Shown: piece after piece, positions 1 to 7,499 of the stretch
Numbering within the stretch: position 1 is the first letter of the stretch
Layout: every line of letters begins with the position of its first letter
Assembly (NCBI GenBank): GCA_003157575.1
Contig: PMKA01000254.1
Coordinates: 1 to 9,823, forward strand
Origin: Opitutia bacterium
Lineage (GTDB): Bacteria > Verrucomicrobiota > Verrucomicrobiia > Opitutales > Opitutaceae
DNA length: 9,823 nt
Direction of reading: 5' to 3'
Position numbers and translations under genes: made by a program
Notes under the pieces: model-generated
What the model was told of the DNA's origin: nothing
The model's input: only the letters and a program-made list of their open reading frames with translations
Databases searched by the model: none

Positions 1-2
1 CA

Positions 3-2819
3 CTAAATCGAGGCAATCTCAAAGACCGCATGTTTTCCCACTCCGGAATAAGCAGAAGACAACGACTCGGACCTGCCGAAGACCCGCCCCCAGATTGAAG
101 CTTCTATCTCCGAGCCGATCCTCGGTACGCATCCCGGCAAACGGCAATTCGGAGTCTGATGCAGATGAAGCTTCGGGAATAAGTCGGGGCGCTCATCTGA
201 ATTCCATCGATTCAGGCGAGACGAAACGACAGATGCGTTCTCCCGTCTCCGAGATAGCAGCAGCACTGACAACGTGTTCTTGTCGAGGTCGTCGAACAGG
301 TGTGCGGGTCGATCATCAAAAGATGTGAACCAGAGATCGCGGTGAAGCAGAATCCGCTGAAGCTCTGAGTAGCCCTCGGTTGCCAGTGATGAAATGGGAA
401 CGATGTAGCCTTGGCGGTCGTTGACTAGCGCCTCGCATCTTTCGAGCACCAAAGAATAGAGATTCTTGGTAGGCGATGTGACGAAGCCTTTCGGGATATA
501 GCCGGTCAGCTGCTTCAGATCCAGATACGGTGGATTCCCGATGATCACGTCGAAGCCGCCGGCGTTCACGATGGCATAGAACTCGACGAGCCAGTGGAAG
601 GGGTGATGGCTCGCCTTCCATTTCTCAAAACGGCGTTCGTCTTCCGACATTCGCAGGTCATAGACCCGCGCGAGGTAGCGGTCGAGCTGGTCGCGTAGCG
701 CTTGCAGGCGGGCGCGAAGATCGGTTTTCACTGCCGCCTGGCCGGCGGTGTCACCGGCGAGCTGGCTTTGCCGGAACGTGTCGAACACGTGCGCGGCGTC
801 GTCCGCCGCCTGGATGGCCTGGGTGATCTCCTGCTGGCGCAGATAGTCGCCCTCGGCGCTTCGTTCCAGTTCGGCCCGCGTGGCGAAACCGACGAGTGTA
901 TTGCCGGGCCGGACGTTGAAATCGACGTCGGGCAGCGGCTCGACGCCGAGATTGTCCTTCGCCGGGTCAGGCATGACCTGCGCCACGAGCTTGAGAAACA
1001 GGCGTAGTTTGCAGATTTCCACCGCCTCGGGCATCAGGTCCACGCCGTAGAGATTGCCGAGGATGATCCGCTTGAGAATGTAGTAGGCGCGGCTGGGATG
1101 GGCTGAGCCGCCGGCATCGGCAATCGTGTCGGCGAAAAATTTGAGGTGGCTCTTCGGGTGCAGCGGTTTGGGCGCCTCGTCGACCAGCGCTTCCATCCGG
1201 CGGAGACAGGCGTCGTAGAGCGGCTGGAGGATATTGAGAGCCGCGAATAGAAAGGCGCCGGAGCCGCAGGTGGGGTCAAGCACGCTCAGCCCCGCGAGCC
1301 CATCCCACAACGCCCTGAGCGCGGCAGGCGTGGGGCAGTCCGCGACCGCATCCTGGGCCAGTTGAATGATGTCGAGATTGAGCGTGACGAGGTCGGTGAG
1401 TTCACGCACCTCGCCTGCCGCCAGCTTTGACTTCACCTCGGCATAGCGGCGGCGCCGGGCGACGACTTCGCGCCACCACTCTGTTGGCAAAGCAAACTCG
1501 GACGGCGCGGGCCGATTCCAACCGGTGCGGCGGGCCACGTTTGACTCGCCAACGGCGATCTCGGGCGGGAGCGGGTGCTCTGTGCCATGCCAGACCGCAG
1601 CGTAGATGTAGCGGTCGGGGTTTTCCTGAAGCAGACCACGCCGGTACGAAACGAATGCCTCCCGCTCTTCGCGCGGCATCGCGGCCTCGGCCTTGGCGAA
1701 GAGGCAGGGGACGATGCAATTCCGGGAAATGTAGCCGGTGATGTCCTCTTTGGTGTAGTACGCCCCCATTTCCTTTTGGTTGATGTATTTCTCGAAGATG
1801 TAGCCGAGGACATCGGGATTGACCTCCCGGTCGTCGCGCAACGGTCGCTCGTCAAGGTGCCAGCGCCACTGGCCGAAGAAGGCGAAAAGACGCTCAAAAG
1901 CTTCGTCGGGGATGCGGATTGCGCTGCCCGCGTCGCCGCGTTCCAGCTCATGCACGTCGAAGAGACCGCCGTTGAGATACGGAATCCGGCCGATGAGCGC
2001 GGAAAGAGCCGGTGCGCGGTCGGCTGCGCGCGCGCCGAGGCCTTCGTGAAACAGGCGGAGCAGGAACTGGCGGTAGAAATTGTGGAACTGTCCGGCGCCG
2101 GCGGCGGCGCGGACCTGCTCCAGCTTGTCGGGCAGGTAATTCGGATTCTGGTCGAGGAAGCTCTTGGCCTGGATGAACCAGACGAACATCAGCCGGTTCA
2201 GCATGACCGAGGCATACCACGAGCGGTCGCCGGCCGAGGCCAGACCTTCGATGAATTCGGTGAAGACCTTCTTCTGGCTGGCGAACTCCTGGTAGAAGCG
2301 CTTGGTGATGCGCTCCGCGTGCAAGCCCGATTCCTGCATCCGGGCCAGAACGTCGGGCAGCGTGAGAAGTTCCTCTTCGTCGAGGGTGAATGCGAGTTTT
2401 TCGAGGCGCTGGGCCAGAGGCTCGCCGGTCGCGCCGGCGGCAAGGTGGAGGGTGTATTCCGACCGGCGGATGGGGAGACCGGCGCGGCGAAGGGCGGTCT
2501 GCCAGACCTGTATGGTGTTAGCCGCGTCGGTGAAGATGATGATGTGCTCGTGGATCTTCTTGGCGACTTCGCGTTCCAGCCGGCCACGAAGCGAAGGCGG
2601 CGGGAGCGGACCAGGATCGCGCGGCGTGCAATGCAGGACGCCAACGCCGCGTTTATGGGCAACCGTGCGGAACTCGAAGGCGCGTCCATCAATCGTGATT
2701 GGGAACGGATGGGCGTTGGCGCCGGCCGGCCAGTCCCAGCCCATGTCCTGCGTGAAAAGCTCGGAGAAACGGCAGGCGGCGAGATGGTCGTGGAGGACGG
2801 TGCGGTCGAGCGGGGGCAT
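3..2819 (-). CDS. Eco57I/PglX-type N6-adenine DNA methyltransferase, probably C-terminally shortened
   Basis: The 938-residue protein is predicted to transfer a methyl group from S-adenosylmethionine to adenine N6 in a specific DNA sequence. The N-terminal ~330 residues match, from memory, the conserved leader of large Eco57I-domain methylases: HEHIIIFTD near 91, WYASVMLNRLMFVWFIQAK near 201-219, YLNGGLFD near 281. NQKEMGAYYT (348-356) precedes the catalytic domain. Motif I is VLDPTCGSGAF (513-523), the adjacent acidic motif is YGVDLMPEAVEICKLRL (591-607), and the catalytic motif IV is GNPPY (761-765). No PD-(D/E)XK nuclease motif is evident. The ATG at 2819 is the first start after an in-frame stop at 2844-2846; no Shine-Dalgarno is visible. 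It is the third cassette gene, 53 bases after the DUF3800 gene. The stop TAG (3-5) falls only ~170 residues after NPPY, where relatives normally continue through a target-recognition region, so truncation or frameshift is suspected. GC drops over the last 660 bases. Confidence 0.92.
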   Translation of the reverse strand: MPPLDRTVLHDHLAACRFSELFTQDMGWDWPAGANAHPFPITIDGRAFEFRTVAHKRGVGVLHCTPRDPGPLPPPSLRGRLEREVAKKIHEHIIIFTDAANTIQVWQTALRRAGLPIRRSEYTLHLAAGATGEPLAQRLEKLAFTLDEEELLTLPDVLARMQESGLHAERITKRFYQEFASQKKVFTEFIEGLASAGDRSWYASVMLNRLMFVWFIQAKSFLDQNPNYLPDKLEQVRAAAGAGQFHNFYRQFLLRLFHEGLGARAADRAPALSALIGRIPYLNGGLFDVHELERGDAGSAIRIPDEAFERLFAFFGQWRWHLDERPLRDDREVNPDVLGYIFEKYINQKEMGAYYTKEDITGYISRNCIVPCLFAKAEAAMPREEREAFVSYRRGLLQENPDRYIYAAVWHGTEHPLPPEIAVGESNVARRTGWNRPAPSEFALPTEWWREVVARRRRYAEVKSKLAAGEVRELTDLVTLNLDIIQLAQDAVADCPTPAALRALWDGLAGLSVLDPTCGSGAFLFAALNILQPLYDACLRRMEALVDEAPKPLHPKSHLKFFADTIADAGGSAHPSRAYYILKRIILGNLYGVDLMPEAVEICKLRLFLKLVAQVMPDPAKDNLGVEPLPDVDFNVRPGNTLVGFATRAELERSAEGDYLRQQEITQAIQAADDAAHVFDTFRQSQLAGDTAGQAAVKTDLRARLQALRDQLDRYLARVYDLRMSEDERRFEKWKASHHPFHWLVEFYAIVNAGGFDVIIGNPPYLDLKQLTGYIPKGFVTSPTKNLYSLVLERCEALVNDRQGYIVPISSLATEGYSELQRILLHRDLWFTSFDDRPAHLFDDLDKNTLSVLLLSRRRENASVVSSRLNRWNSDERPDLFPKLHLHQTPNCRLPGCVPRIGSEIEASIWGRVFGRSESLSSAYSGVGKHAVFEIASI

Positions 2820-2872
2820 GTGAGGAAGAAAACGGGGACTTGCCTAAGGCAGGAGGACGTGCATGGTATCCG

Positions 2873-3697
2873 TCAGCGACCAGAGTGGTTCGGACCTTTT
2901 TCCGGGCCCGCGGGATTTTCCCCTGGCCGCTCCTTTTTTTGTGCCGCGGCCAGCCAGGCGAGAACGTCGAGCAGTTTTTCGTTGCCCCGGTGAATGAGAG
3001 GCTCGATGAGCGGAATACAGCCAGCGTCGATGGGTTTCACGCGCACCGCGGCCTTCTGTTCCTCCCTGCGCCGGGCGGCATAAACACAAAGATCGCAAAG
3101 CTGGAGCGGGAGGCTCGCGCGCGAGTCGATGAAGAACCCTTTCTCGACGATCCGTCTCAATCGCAGGACACCGGTCGTCGTCCGCAGAACCCGCAGCGAT
3201 TTCTCAACGTCAGTCACCACGTCGCGGTTCTCGTCGAAAATGAAGATGCCGAGCGGCGCACCAGGCGTCTGCTGCAGAAGATCGTCGACGACGCGCGCAA
3301 CCAGAGGGAAGGCCGCGACGTGAGGATTGATGGCCACACCGCCGCCGAATTCCGAAAGCAACCAAGTCTTGTAGCGCTTCTTCGGGATGGCGCGATAAAC
3401 AAAACGGAGGCGGCGATTGCGAGCGATGGCGAACCAAGCGTCGCGCAAGGCGAGCCGCAGCGGAATCGGGAACTGCCGTAGGTAATGGCGCGGATTATGA
3501 ATCTCGCTGCCTTTGATTTCAAAATCATTCGGCCTGGGCGACGGTACATGTGCCTCAATGGCAGCGAGCAATTCCGCCTCCAATGGCATCCAGTCGGCTT
3601 CGGGGACGACAAGCGCACCGAGGACGAAGATCGGCTGGTCGACCTCGTCGAGATTGTTGCCGGTGTTTCCAGTCTCGTCGAAATAGATCAGTTGCAT
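2873..3697 (-). CDS. DUF3800 domain protein (predicted RNase-H-fold, possible nuclease)
   Basis: This 274-residue protein matches the DUF3800 pattern. It opens with a beta strand carrying paired acids, LIYFDETGNTG (D7, E8), then has FEIKGSEIHN (59-68), a second acidic strand IFIFDENRD (151-159), and a late LQLCDLCVYAARR (198-210) with D202. Spaced acidic residues on strands fit the RNase-H-like fold proposed for this family; the biochemical function is not established and nuclease activity is an inference. The tail after about 250 is polar and rich in Lys, Pro and Gly, without a recognisable domain. The ATG at 3697 is chosen because the family motif starts five residues later and it lies 17 bases after the helicase stop. 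A longer reading frame to 3793 would overlap the helicase gene and add non-homologous residues. No clear Shine-Dalgarno is seen, so translational coupling to the helicase gene is plausible. An A-run near the 3' end forms a canonical slippery heptamer (listed separately). Confidence 0.86.
   Translation of the reverse strand: MQLIYFDETGNTGNNLDEVDQPIFVLGALVVPEADWMPLEAELLAAIEAHVPSPRPNDFEIKGSEIHNPRHYLRQFPIPLRLALRDAWFAIARNRRLRFVYRAIPKKRYKTWLLSEFGGGVAINPHVAAFPLVARVVDDLLQQTPGAPLGIFIFDENRDVVTDVEKSLRVLRTTTGVLRLRRIVEKGFFIDSRASLPLQLCDLCVYAARRREEQKAAVRVKPIDAGCIPLIEPLIHRGNEKLLDVLAWLAAAQKKERPGENPAGPEKGPNHSGR
2933..2939 (-). other. In-frame A AAA AAG slippery heptamer in the DUF3800 gene
   Basis: The codons CAA AAA AAG (residues ~253-255) place the heptamer A AAA AAG in the exact phase used for -1 ribosomal frameshifting in E. 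coli dnaX. Downstream bases can fold as nested GGCC/GGCC and GGG/CCC stems. A -1 shift would replace the last ~19 residues with a longer tail ending at the TAG at 2844-2846, 24 bases before the methyltransferase ATG. Whether it is used is unknown; a run of seven A can also arise by chance. Confidence 0.3.
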
Positions 3698-3714
3698 GAC
3701 GGAGAAACCAATCT

Positions 3715-6700
3715 CTACGCCCCGGGCGCACGCAGGCCGAGCGAGCAGATGATCTGCGGCTCGCCTTCCTGCTCCTCTTCCTGGACAACGCACAACCGGT
3801 CCTCCTGCCGCAGGCTGACCACCAGCGCCGCGAGTTCCTCGTCGCTCGCACCGGCGCGGAGGCGTTTGTTGAGCAGATCGGTGGCAGCCTGCCGGAGCGG
3901 GTAGCGGTAGATCTGTTCGAGCGTCACCTTGAGCTCCTTTGTCTCGAACAGCGGGCTTTCGCGGGTGAAGAGCTTGAGGCGCTCGTAAACCTTGAAACGG
4001 GCGCCGGACGGGCGACCGAGGGCTCCGCCGATGCCCTTTGCTTCGCGCATGAGGCGCTCCACGCCCTGCTGGAGGATGGTGTGGTGGCGGGGATCGCGCG
4101 GGAGGGAGGGCGTGCCGGGAGCGCAGGCGGCCGCGCGCAAGACTTTCAGCTGCGATTCGGTGATATTGCGCCCCTCGGTGTCGATCCAGCCGAGCAGGTC
4201 ATTGTCTTCGGCGGTCTTCATGTAAACGAGCACCCCCTCGGGAGCGTCGGCGGCGGGTGCATGCTGCTTGGCCGAATAGACCACAGGCGGCAACTTCGGC
4301 ACAATCCTTTCGAGTGCTGGGTCGGCTTGAACCGCCTGATGCCAGATTTCGTAGGCGTAGGAGGCGAGATCGACTTCGCCGTCGTCATCGCCGTCGAGGA
4401 TGCCGGCGCGCTCGTCGTATAGGTTGCGCAGTATTTCGGGTGCAGCCTCGTCTTCGAAGAACGCTTCGTCGCTGCCCACGACCTCGGAGTTCTCACGCAG
4501 GCGCTGGCGCACCCGGTCGCGCAGGCGTATGATCCGGTTGACGCCGTCGGCGGGAAGGAAGGAATAGCACAGAATCGTGTCGGCATGCTGGCCGATTCGG
4601 TCGACGCGGCCAGCCCGCTGAATGAGGCGGATAATGGCCCACGGGAGATCATAATTCACCACGATGAACCCGTCCTGGAGGTTCTGGCCTTCACTGAGAA
4701 CGTCGGTCGCCAGAAGAACGCGGATTTCATCCGCAGGGCTGACCGCATTGCGGCGGCCGTTGCTGACCGGGCTGAATCGCCACGCCAAGGAGGTGGGATC
4801 GGCGGAATCCCCTGTGGCGCCGACGACGCTCGTCAAACCGGCGGAGCGCAAGGCGCGCTCAAGATAGCGCACCGTGTCGGCATACTGGCTGAAGACAAGG
4901 ACCTTGTCGGCGGGATGGCGTTCGCTGACCAGGCGGATCAGCTCCTGGAGCTTATGGTCGAATTCCGGCCGCCAAAGGACTGCGCGCTGCAGAACCGAGC
5001 GCAATGCCTCGGCGTCAGCGCGAAGATGTCGGGCGAGCTCGGCGCGGAAAAAGCCGGACGCGAGCCAGCGAAAGCGTCGGCGGATGGCGCCAGTCGAATA
5101 AAGCTCGTAAAGCTGGCGCGCGCGCCGGCGCAGGTTCTCCTCATCGAGAATAAAACCGTTGGCGTCCTCGGGGACAACGGTGTCGGCCTCGTCCTCAATC
5201 AGCTCGGACTGGGTGGCCTCCCCGGCATCCTCGTCGTAGAACTGCGAATCGAGGAATTCCGCCCCCTGGCTGCCGATCGGCAGGGGCAGATCGTGCTCAA
5301 TGGCGTGGAGATAGATGTAGTTCCTGAGAACGTGACGATGGAGCGATTGGAAGAAGGCATAACCGCTGCTTTCAAGCCGCTTGAAAAGCCCCACCCGGCA
5401 AAACCCCATCAGCCGCTTCCCAGCCTTGGAGAGGTCCGCGATGATCTTGTCTTCTTCCTGGGTCGGGCGAGTCGCCGGGTGCGGATCAAGGTAGTTCTTG
5501 AGGCCGTAACGGGGCAGTTCGAGAGCGTTAATAAGGGCGACGACCTCATCGGAATAGAGGTGAGCGTAGTGGTCGTTGGGATCGGAATCGTCGATGGCAA
5601 ATCTCAGGGACTTGGGCTTACGAATCGGGAAATAGGACCGCTGCCCGTTGGAAAAAGTGATGAACTTGCGTCCGTTCTCCGGGTCGAGCTGGGCGTAATT
5701 GTCCATGATGAACGACCGGGTTCGACGCACGAGAAAGAGGCGCATTAGCTCGCGCCAGTCGTCCGATTCCCCGCTCTTCTCAAAGCCGGCGAGCGTGCGC
5801 GGCGAGCACTGGTGCTGTCGCTCAAATTCGAGTTCCCCGATACGCTTCAGGTAGATTTCGGGCCGAATCCCAAGATCCCGATCTTCCGGGACGAACAACC
5901 GCAGCTGGTTGGACAGGTCGAGGTAGGTTTTGTTGTAAGGCGTGGCAGAGAGAAGGATTACCCGTGCATCGCTGATGCGAATGAATTCCCGGATGGTTCG
6001 GTAGATCTTGCCCTCGCCGTTGCGTAAGTTGTGGCTCTCGTCGATCAGCACGAGCCGATAGCGGGCTGGAATCTCGGCCATTTCGCGCAAAGTGCGGGAA
6101 AACGACATCACTTCGCCTCGCAATCCGTGGCGACGGACCATGTCCCTCCACATCGGCTCAAGATTCTTGGGGCAGATTACCAAGGTGCTGGTACCGGTCT
6201 CCTCCTCCCAGAGTTTGGCCAGGGCCGTGGCCATGAGCGTTTTCCCAAGACCGACAACATCGCCGAGCAGGACGCCGCGGCGCTTCTCGTTGTTGAGATG
6301 GTGAGCCGCGATCTGCACCGCAGCTTTTTGGAAGGGCAGCAAAATGTCCTCGAATTCGTGCGGGATTTCGAAGGTGGAAAGCCCATGCCGGGCTTCGCGA
6401 GACAGATGATAGGCAATCTTGAGATAGATATGGTAGGGCGGAATCGGGGTCTCCCTCGCCCAGCTTTCTTCAATCGCGTCGATGAGGTCCTGAGTGATAT
6501 CGACGCACCAAGGGTCGAGCCAGCGGGCCTCGAACCAATGCGCGAGTTTCTGGGCAGCGTCGTGGTCCAGTACGTCGACGTTAAGTTCACCCTGGTGGGA
6601 AAGTCCTGAGAACGTGAGGTTACTACTGCCTACAAATCCTGTTATGGGGTTATTTGGGTCGTTGCGGAAGCAGAGGTAGAGCTTCGCGTGAAGCGCGTGC

Positions 6701-7101
6701 CGCAAGAACAGCTTTACGACGACCTTGCCAGCGCGAAGTTGTGCGGCGAGCCGGCGCAGACCCGATTCTTCATCATCGGTGGGCAGGCCGATCGCGAGCT
6801 GATCGCGGAATTCTTGCGCGAGTTTTTTTCGCAAGCGCAGGGCCGACTGGTTGTCGAGGCGGGCCGGATCGCCCAGGCGTTTGGCCTCGCGAAACTCATC
6901 CGCCGGAAGCCTCTGCATGCCTACCAACAGACGACATTGCTGACCACCTCCGCCTAGCCACGGTTCGACCTGTGGGTCCAGCTCACGCCAACCGCGAAGA
7001 TTGAAATATCCGACGCAAAAATCTGCGCGATGAGACAGACCAAGGGTGGTTCTCAGGTGGGGAAGCAGGTGCTCGGCAATGTTGTCGAAGATCCTCGGCA
7101 T
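3715..7101 (-). CDS. Fused PLD-domain / SNF2 (RapA-like) DNA helicase
   Basis: The 1128-residue protein is a superfamily 2 ATPase predicted to translocate on or remodel DNA. Residues 1 to ~200 form a phospholipase-D-like domain: [14 protein letters not shown] near 25-38, HAKLYL (H138, K140) and GSSNLT (158-163). Only one HxK motif is present and the Asp expected five residues after the Lys is Phe, so nuclease activity is uncertain. The helicase core follows: Walker [10 protein letters not shown] (280-288), DESH (354-357), SATP (385-388), a ~345-residue insertion, the second RecA domain from VLVFSQY (734-740), [14 protein letters not shown] (796-809) and [11 protein letters not shown] (828-838). 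The insertion includes an acidic stretch near 620-650. About 290 residues follow motif VI without a recognised domain. The ATG at 7101 ([14 protein letters not shown]) fits the family start; a TTG at 7131 is possible but less likely. It is the first gene of the cassette. Confidence 0.95.
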   Translation of the reverse strand: MPRIFDNIAEHLLPHLRTTLGLSHRADFCVGYFNLRGWRELDPQVEPWLGGGGQQCRLLVGMQRLPADEFREAKRLGDPARLDNQSALRLRKKLAQEFRDQLAIGLPTDDEESGLRRLAAQLRAGKVVVKLFLRHALHAKLYLCFRNDPNNPITGFVGSSNLTFSGLSHQGELNVDVLDHDAAQKLAHWFEARWLDPWCVDITQDLIDAIEESWARETPIPPYHIYLKIAYHLSREARHGLSTFEIPHEFEDILLPFQKAAVQIAAHHLNNEKRRGVLLGDVVGLGKTLMATALAKLWEEETGTSTLVICPKNLEPMWRDMVRRHGLRGEVMSFSRTLREMAEIPARYRLVLIDESHNLRNGEGKIYRTIREFIRISDARVILLSATPYNKTYLDLSNQLRLFVPEDRDLGIRPEIYLKRIGELEFERQHQCSPRTLAGFEKSGESDDWRELMRLFLVRRTRSFIMDNYAQLDPENGRKFITFSNGQRSYFPIRKPKSLRFAIDDSDPNDHYAHLYSDEVVALINALELPRYGLKNYLDPHPATRPTQEEDKIIADLSKAGKRLMGFCRVGLFKRLESSGYAFFQSLHRHVLRNYIYLHAIEHDLPLPIGSQGAEFLDSQFYDEDAGEATQSELIEDEADTVVPEDANGFILDEENLRRRARQLYELYSTGAIRRRFRWLASGFFRAELARHLRADAEALRSVLQRAVLWRPEFDHKLQELIRLVSERHPADKVLVFSQYADTVRYLERALRSAGLTSVVGATGDSADPTSLAWRFSPVSNGRRNAVSPADEIRVLLATDVLSEGQNLQDGFIVVNYDLPWAIIRLIQRAGRVDRIGQHADTILCYSFLPADGVNRIIRLRDRVRQRLRENSEVVGSDEAFFEDEAAPEILRNLYDERAGILDGDDDGEVDLASYAYEIWHQAVQADPALERIVPKLPPVVYSAKQHAPAADAPEGVLVYMKTAEDNDLLGWIDTEGRNITESQLKVLRAAACAPGTPSLPRDPRHHTILQQGVERLMREAKGIGGALGRPSGARFKVYERLKLFTRESPLFETKELKVTLEQIYRYPLRQAATDLLNKRLRAGASDEELAALVVSLRQEDRLCVVQEEEQEGEPQIICSLGLRAPGA

Positions 7102-7118
7102 GGGGTTGAGTGGATCCC

Positions 7119-7146
7119 TTTGTAATTCCAAAAATATCTAACGCAA
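7119..7146 (-). promoter_or_regulatory. Weak candidate promoter for the helicase-DUF3800-methyltransferase cassette
   Basis: On the minus strand TTGCGT (7141-7146) and TACAAA (7119-7124) are separated by 16 bases, in an AT-rich patch that stands out from GC-rich surroundings and ends about 18 bases before the ATG at 7101. Only three and four of six positions match the sigma-70 boxes and the leader would be very short. Alternatively TATTTTTG in the same patch fits the Bacteroidetes -7 pattern TAnnTTTG. AAAGGGA about 12 bases before the ATG could be a poor ribosome binding site. Confidence 0.2.
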
Positions 7147-7306
7147 CTCTGTCTTCGTCGCGTGGGGACTCTGGATTCTGACATACGGGGAATCGAAAGG
7201 CTCTCCCTCGGGGTGCACCGGAGCAAAATGACACGCTGCAGCCTGCCCGCCTCGTACCGGACTCTCGACCATGCTGCCATCCCTCACGCCTGATGCCATG
7301 GCGGCG

Positions 7307-7372
7307 CGCCAAGACTTTGGCGGCGAGGGATCGCCGTCCTCCGCTATTCAAATTGCCGGAGCCTGTTTGAAT
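7307..7372. repeat. Cluster of three small hairpins
   Basis: Three inverted repeats lie within 66 bases. CGCCAAGACTTTGGCG (7307-7322) has a 6-base stem and 4-base loop. CGGCGAGGGATCGCCG (7321-7336) has the same geometry and overlaps the first by two bases. ATTCAAA (7346-7352) pairs with TTTGAAT (7366-7372) across a 13-base loop. None is followed by a T-run on either strand, so none is a standard intrinsic terminator. They could be mRNA 3'-end stabilisers for sdhB, dispersed repeat fragments or protein-binding sites. Confidence 0.5.
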
Positions 7373-7390
7373 GCGATTCCGCGGCCAAGC

Positions 7391-7445
7391 TCGCCTGCAA
7401 GCAGACTCCTACAACGGCGCCCAAACCATGTTGGCGTCTGCTTGC
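7391..7445 (-). repeat. REP/BIME-like inverted repeat
   Basis: A perfect 10-base inverted repeat, GCAAGCAGAC (7397-7406) and GTCTGCTTGC (7436-7445), is separated by 29 bases. On the minus strand the left copy is preceded by GTAGGAG (7406-7412, sharing one base) and is itself a small palindrome, CTGC-TT-GCAG, flanked by pairing bases and ending in GCGA. GTAG immediately 5' of a short palindrome is the hallmark of REP elements moved by RAYT (TnpA-REP) transposases, and two opposed copies form a BIME. No RAYT gene is in the window. Assignment rests on form alone. Confidence 0.5.
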
Positions 7446-7499
7446 TTGCGCCGCAACGGCGGAGCGTGCAGGCCGATCCTTCCCCTGGGCGGCCCGGTC

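Larger units (their letters stand above)
7102..7499. other. 398-base intergenic region between sdhB and the helicase cassette
   Basis: No convincing gene lies here: the short open frames have no start context or family motif and overlap one another. Reading away from sdhB on the minus strand, the region holds a REP-like element (7391-7445), three small inverted repeats (7346-7372, 7321-7336, 7307-7322), about 160 bases with no structure I can name, and an AT-rich patch (about 7116-7142) just before the helicase start. No hairpin followed by a U-run is seen after sdhB, so any termination would be Rho-dependent or rely on the clustered hairpins. Confidence 0.7.

Noticed and set aside
2841..2851. 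TGCCTAAGGCA palindrome between the DUF3800 and methyltransferase genes
   Set aside because: It is an 11-base palindrome with no loop or repeat elsewhere; short palindromes of this size are expected by chance.
2894..2941. GC-rich stretch and T-run resembling a plus-strand terminator
   Set aside because: No plus-strand gene needs it, and on the minus strand it is the coding tail of the DUF3800 gene.
1575..2993. 472-codon open frame on the plus strand
   Set aside because: It lies antisense to the methyltransferase, has no recognisable family motif, and is explained by the GC-rich codon pattern of the real gene.
3698..3793. N-terminal extension of the DUF3800 frame
   Set aside because: It would overlap the helicase 3' end by 79 bases and add 32 residues unlike the family, which starts just before the YFDETG strand.
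4585..5748. 387-codon open frame on the plus strand
   Set aside because: It is antisense to the helicase motif region, whose conserved residues are on the minus strand; no domain is visible in the plus-strand product.
3..7101. Direct assignment to DISARM or BREX
   Set aside because: The signature core genes (drmA, drmB, pglZ, brxC) are absent from the window, so only similarity of parts can be claimed.
7102..7131. TTG start ten codons upstream for the helicase
   Set aside because: [14 protein letters not shown] at the ATG matches the usual family start, and the TTG has no ribosome binding site.
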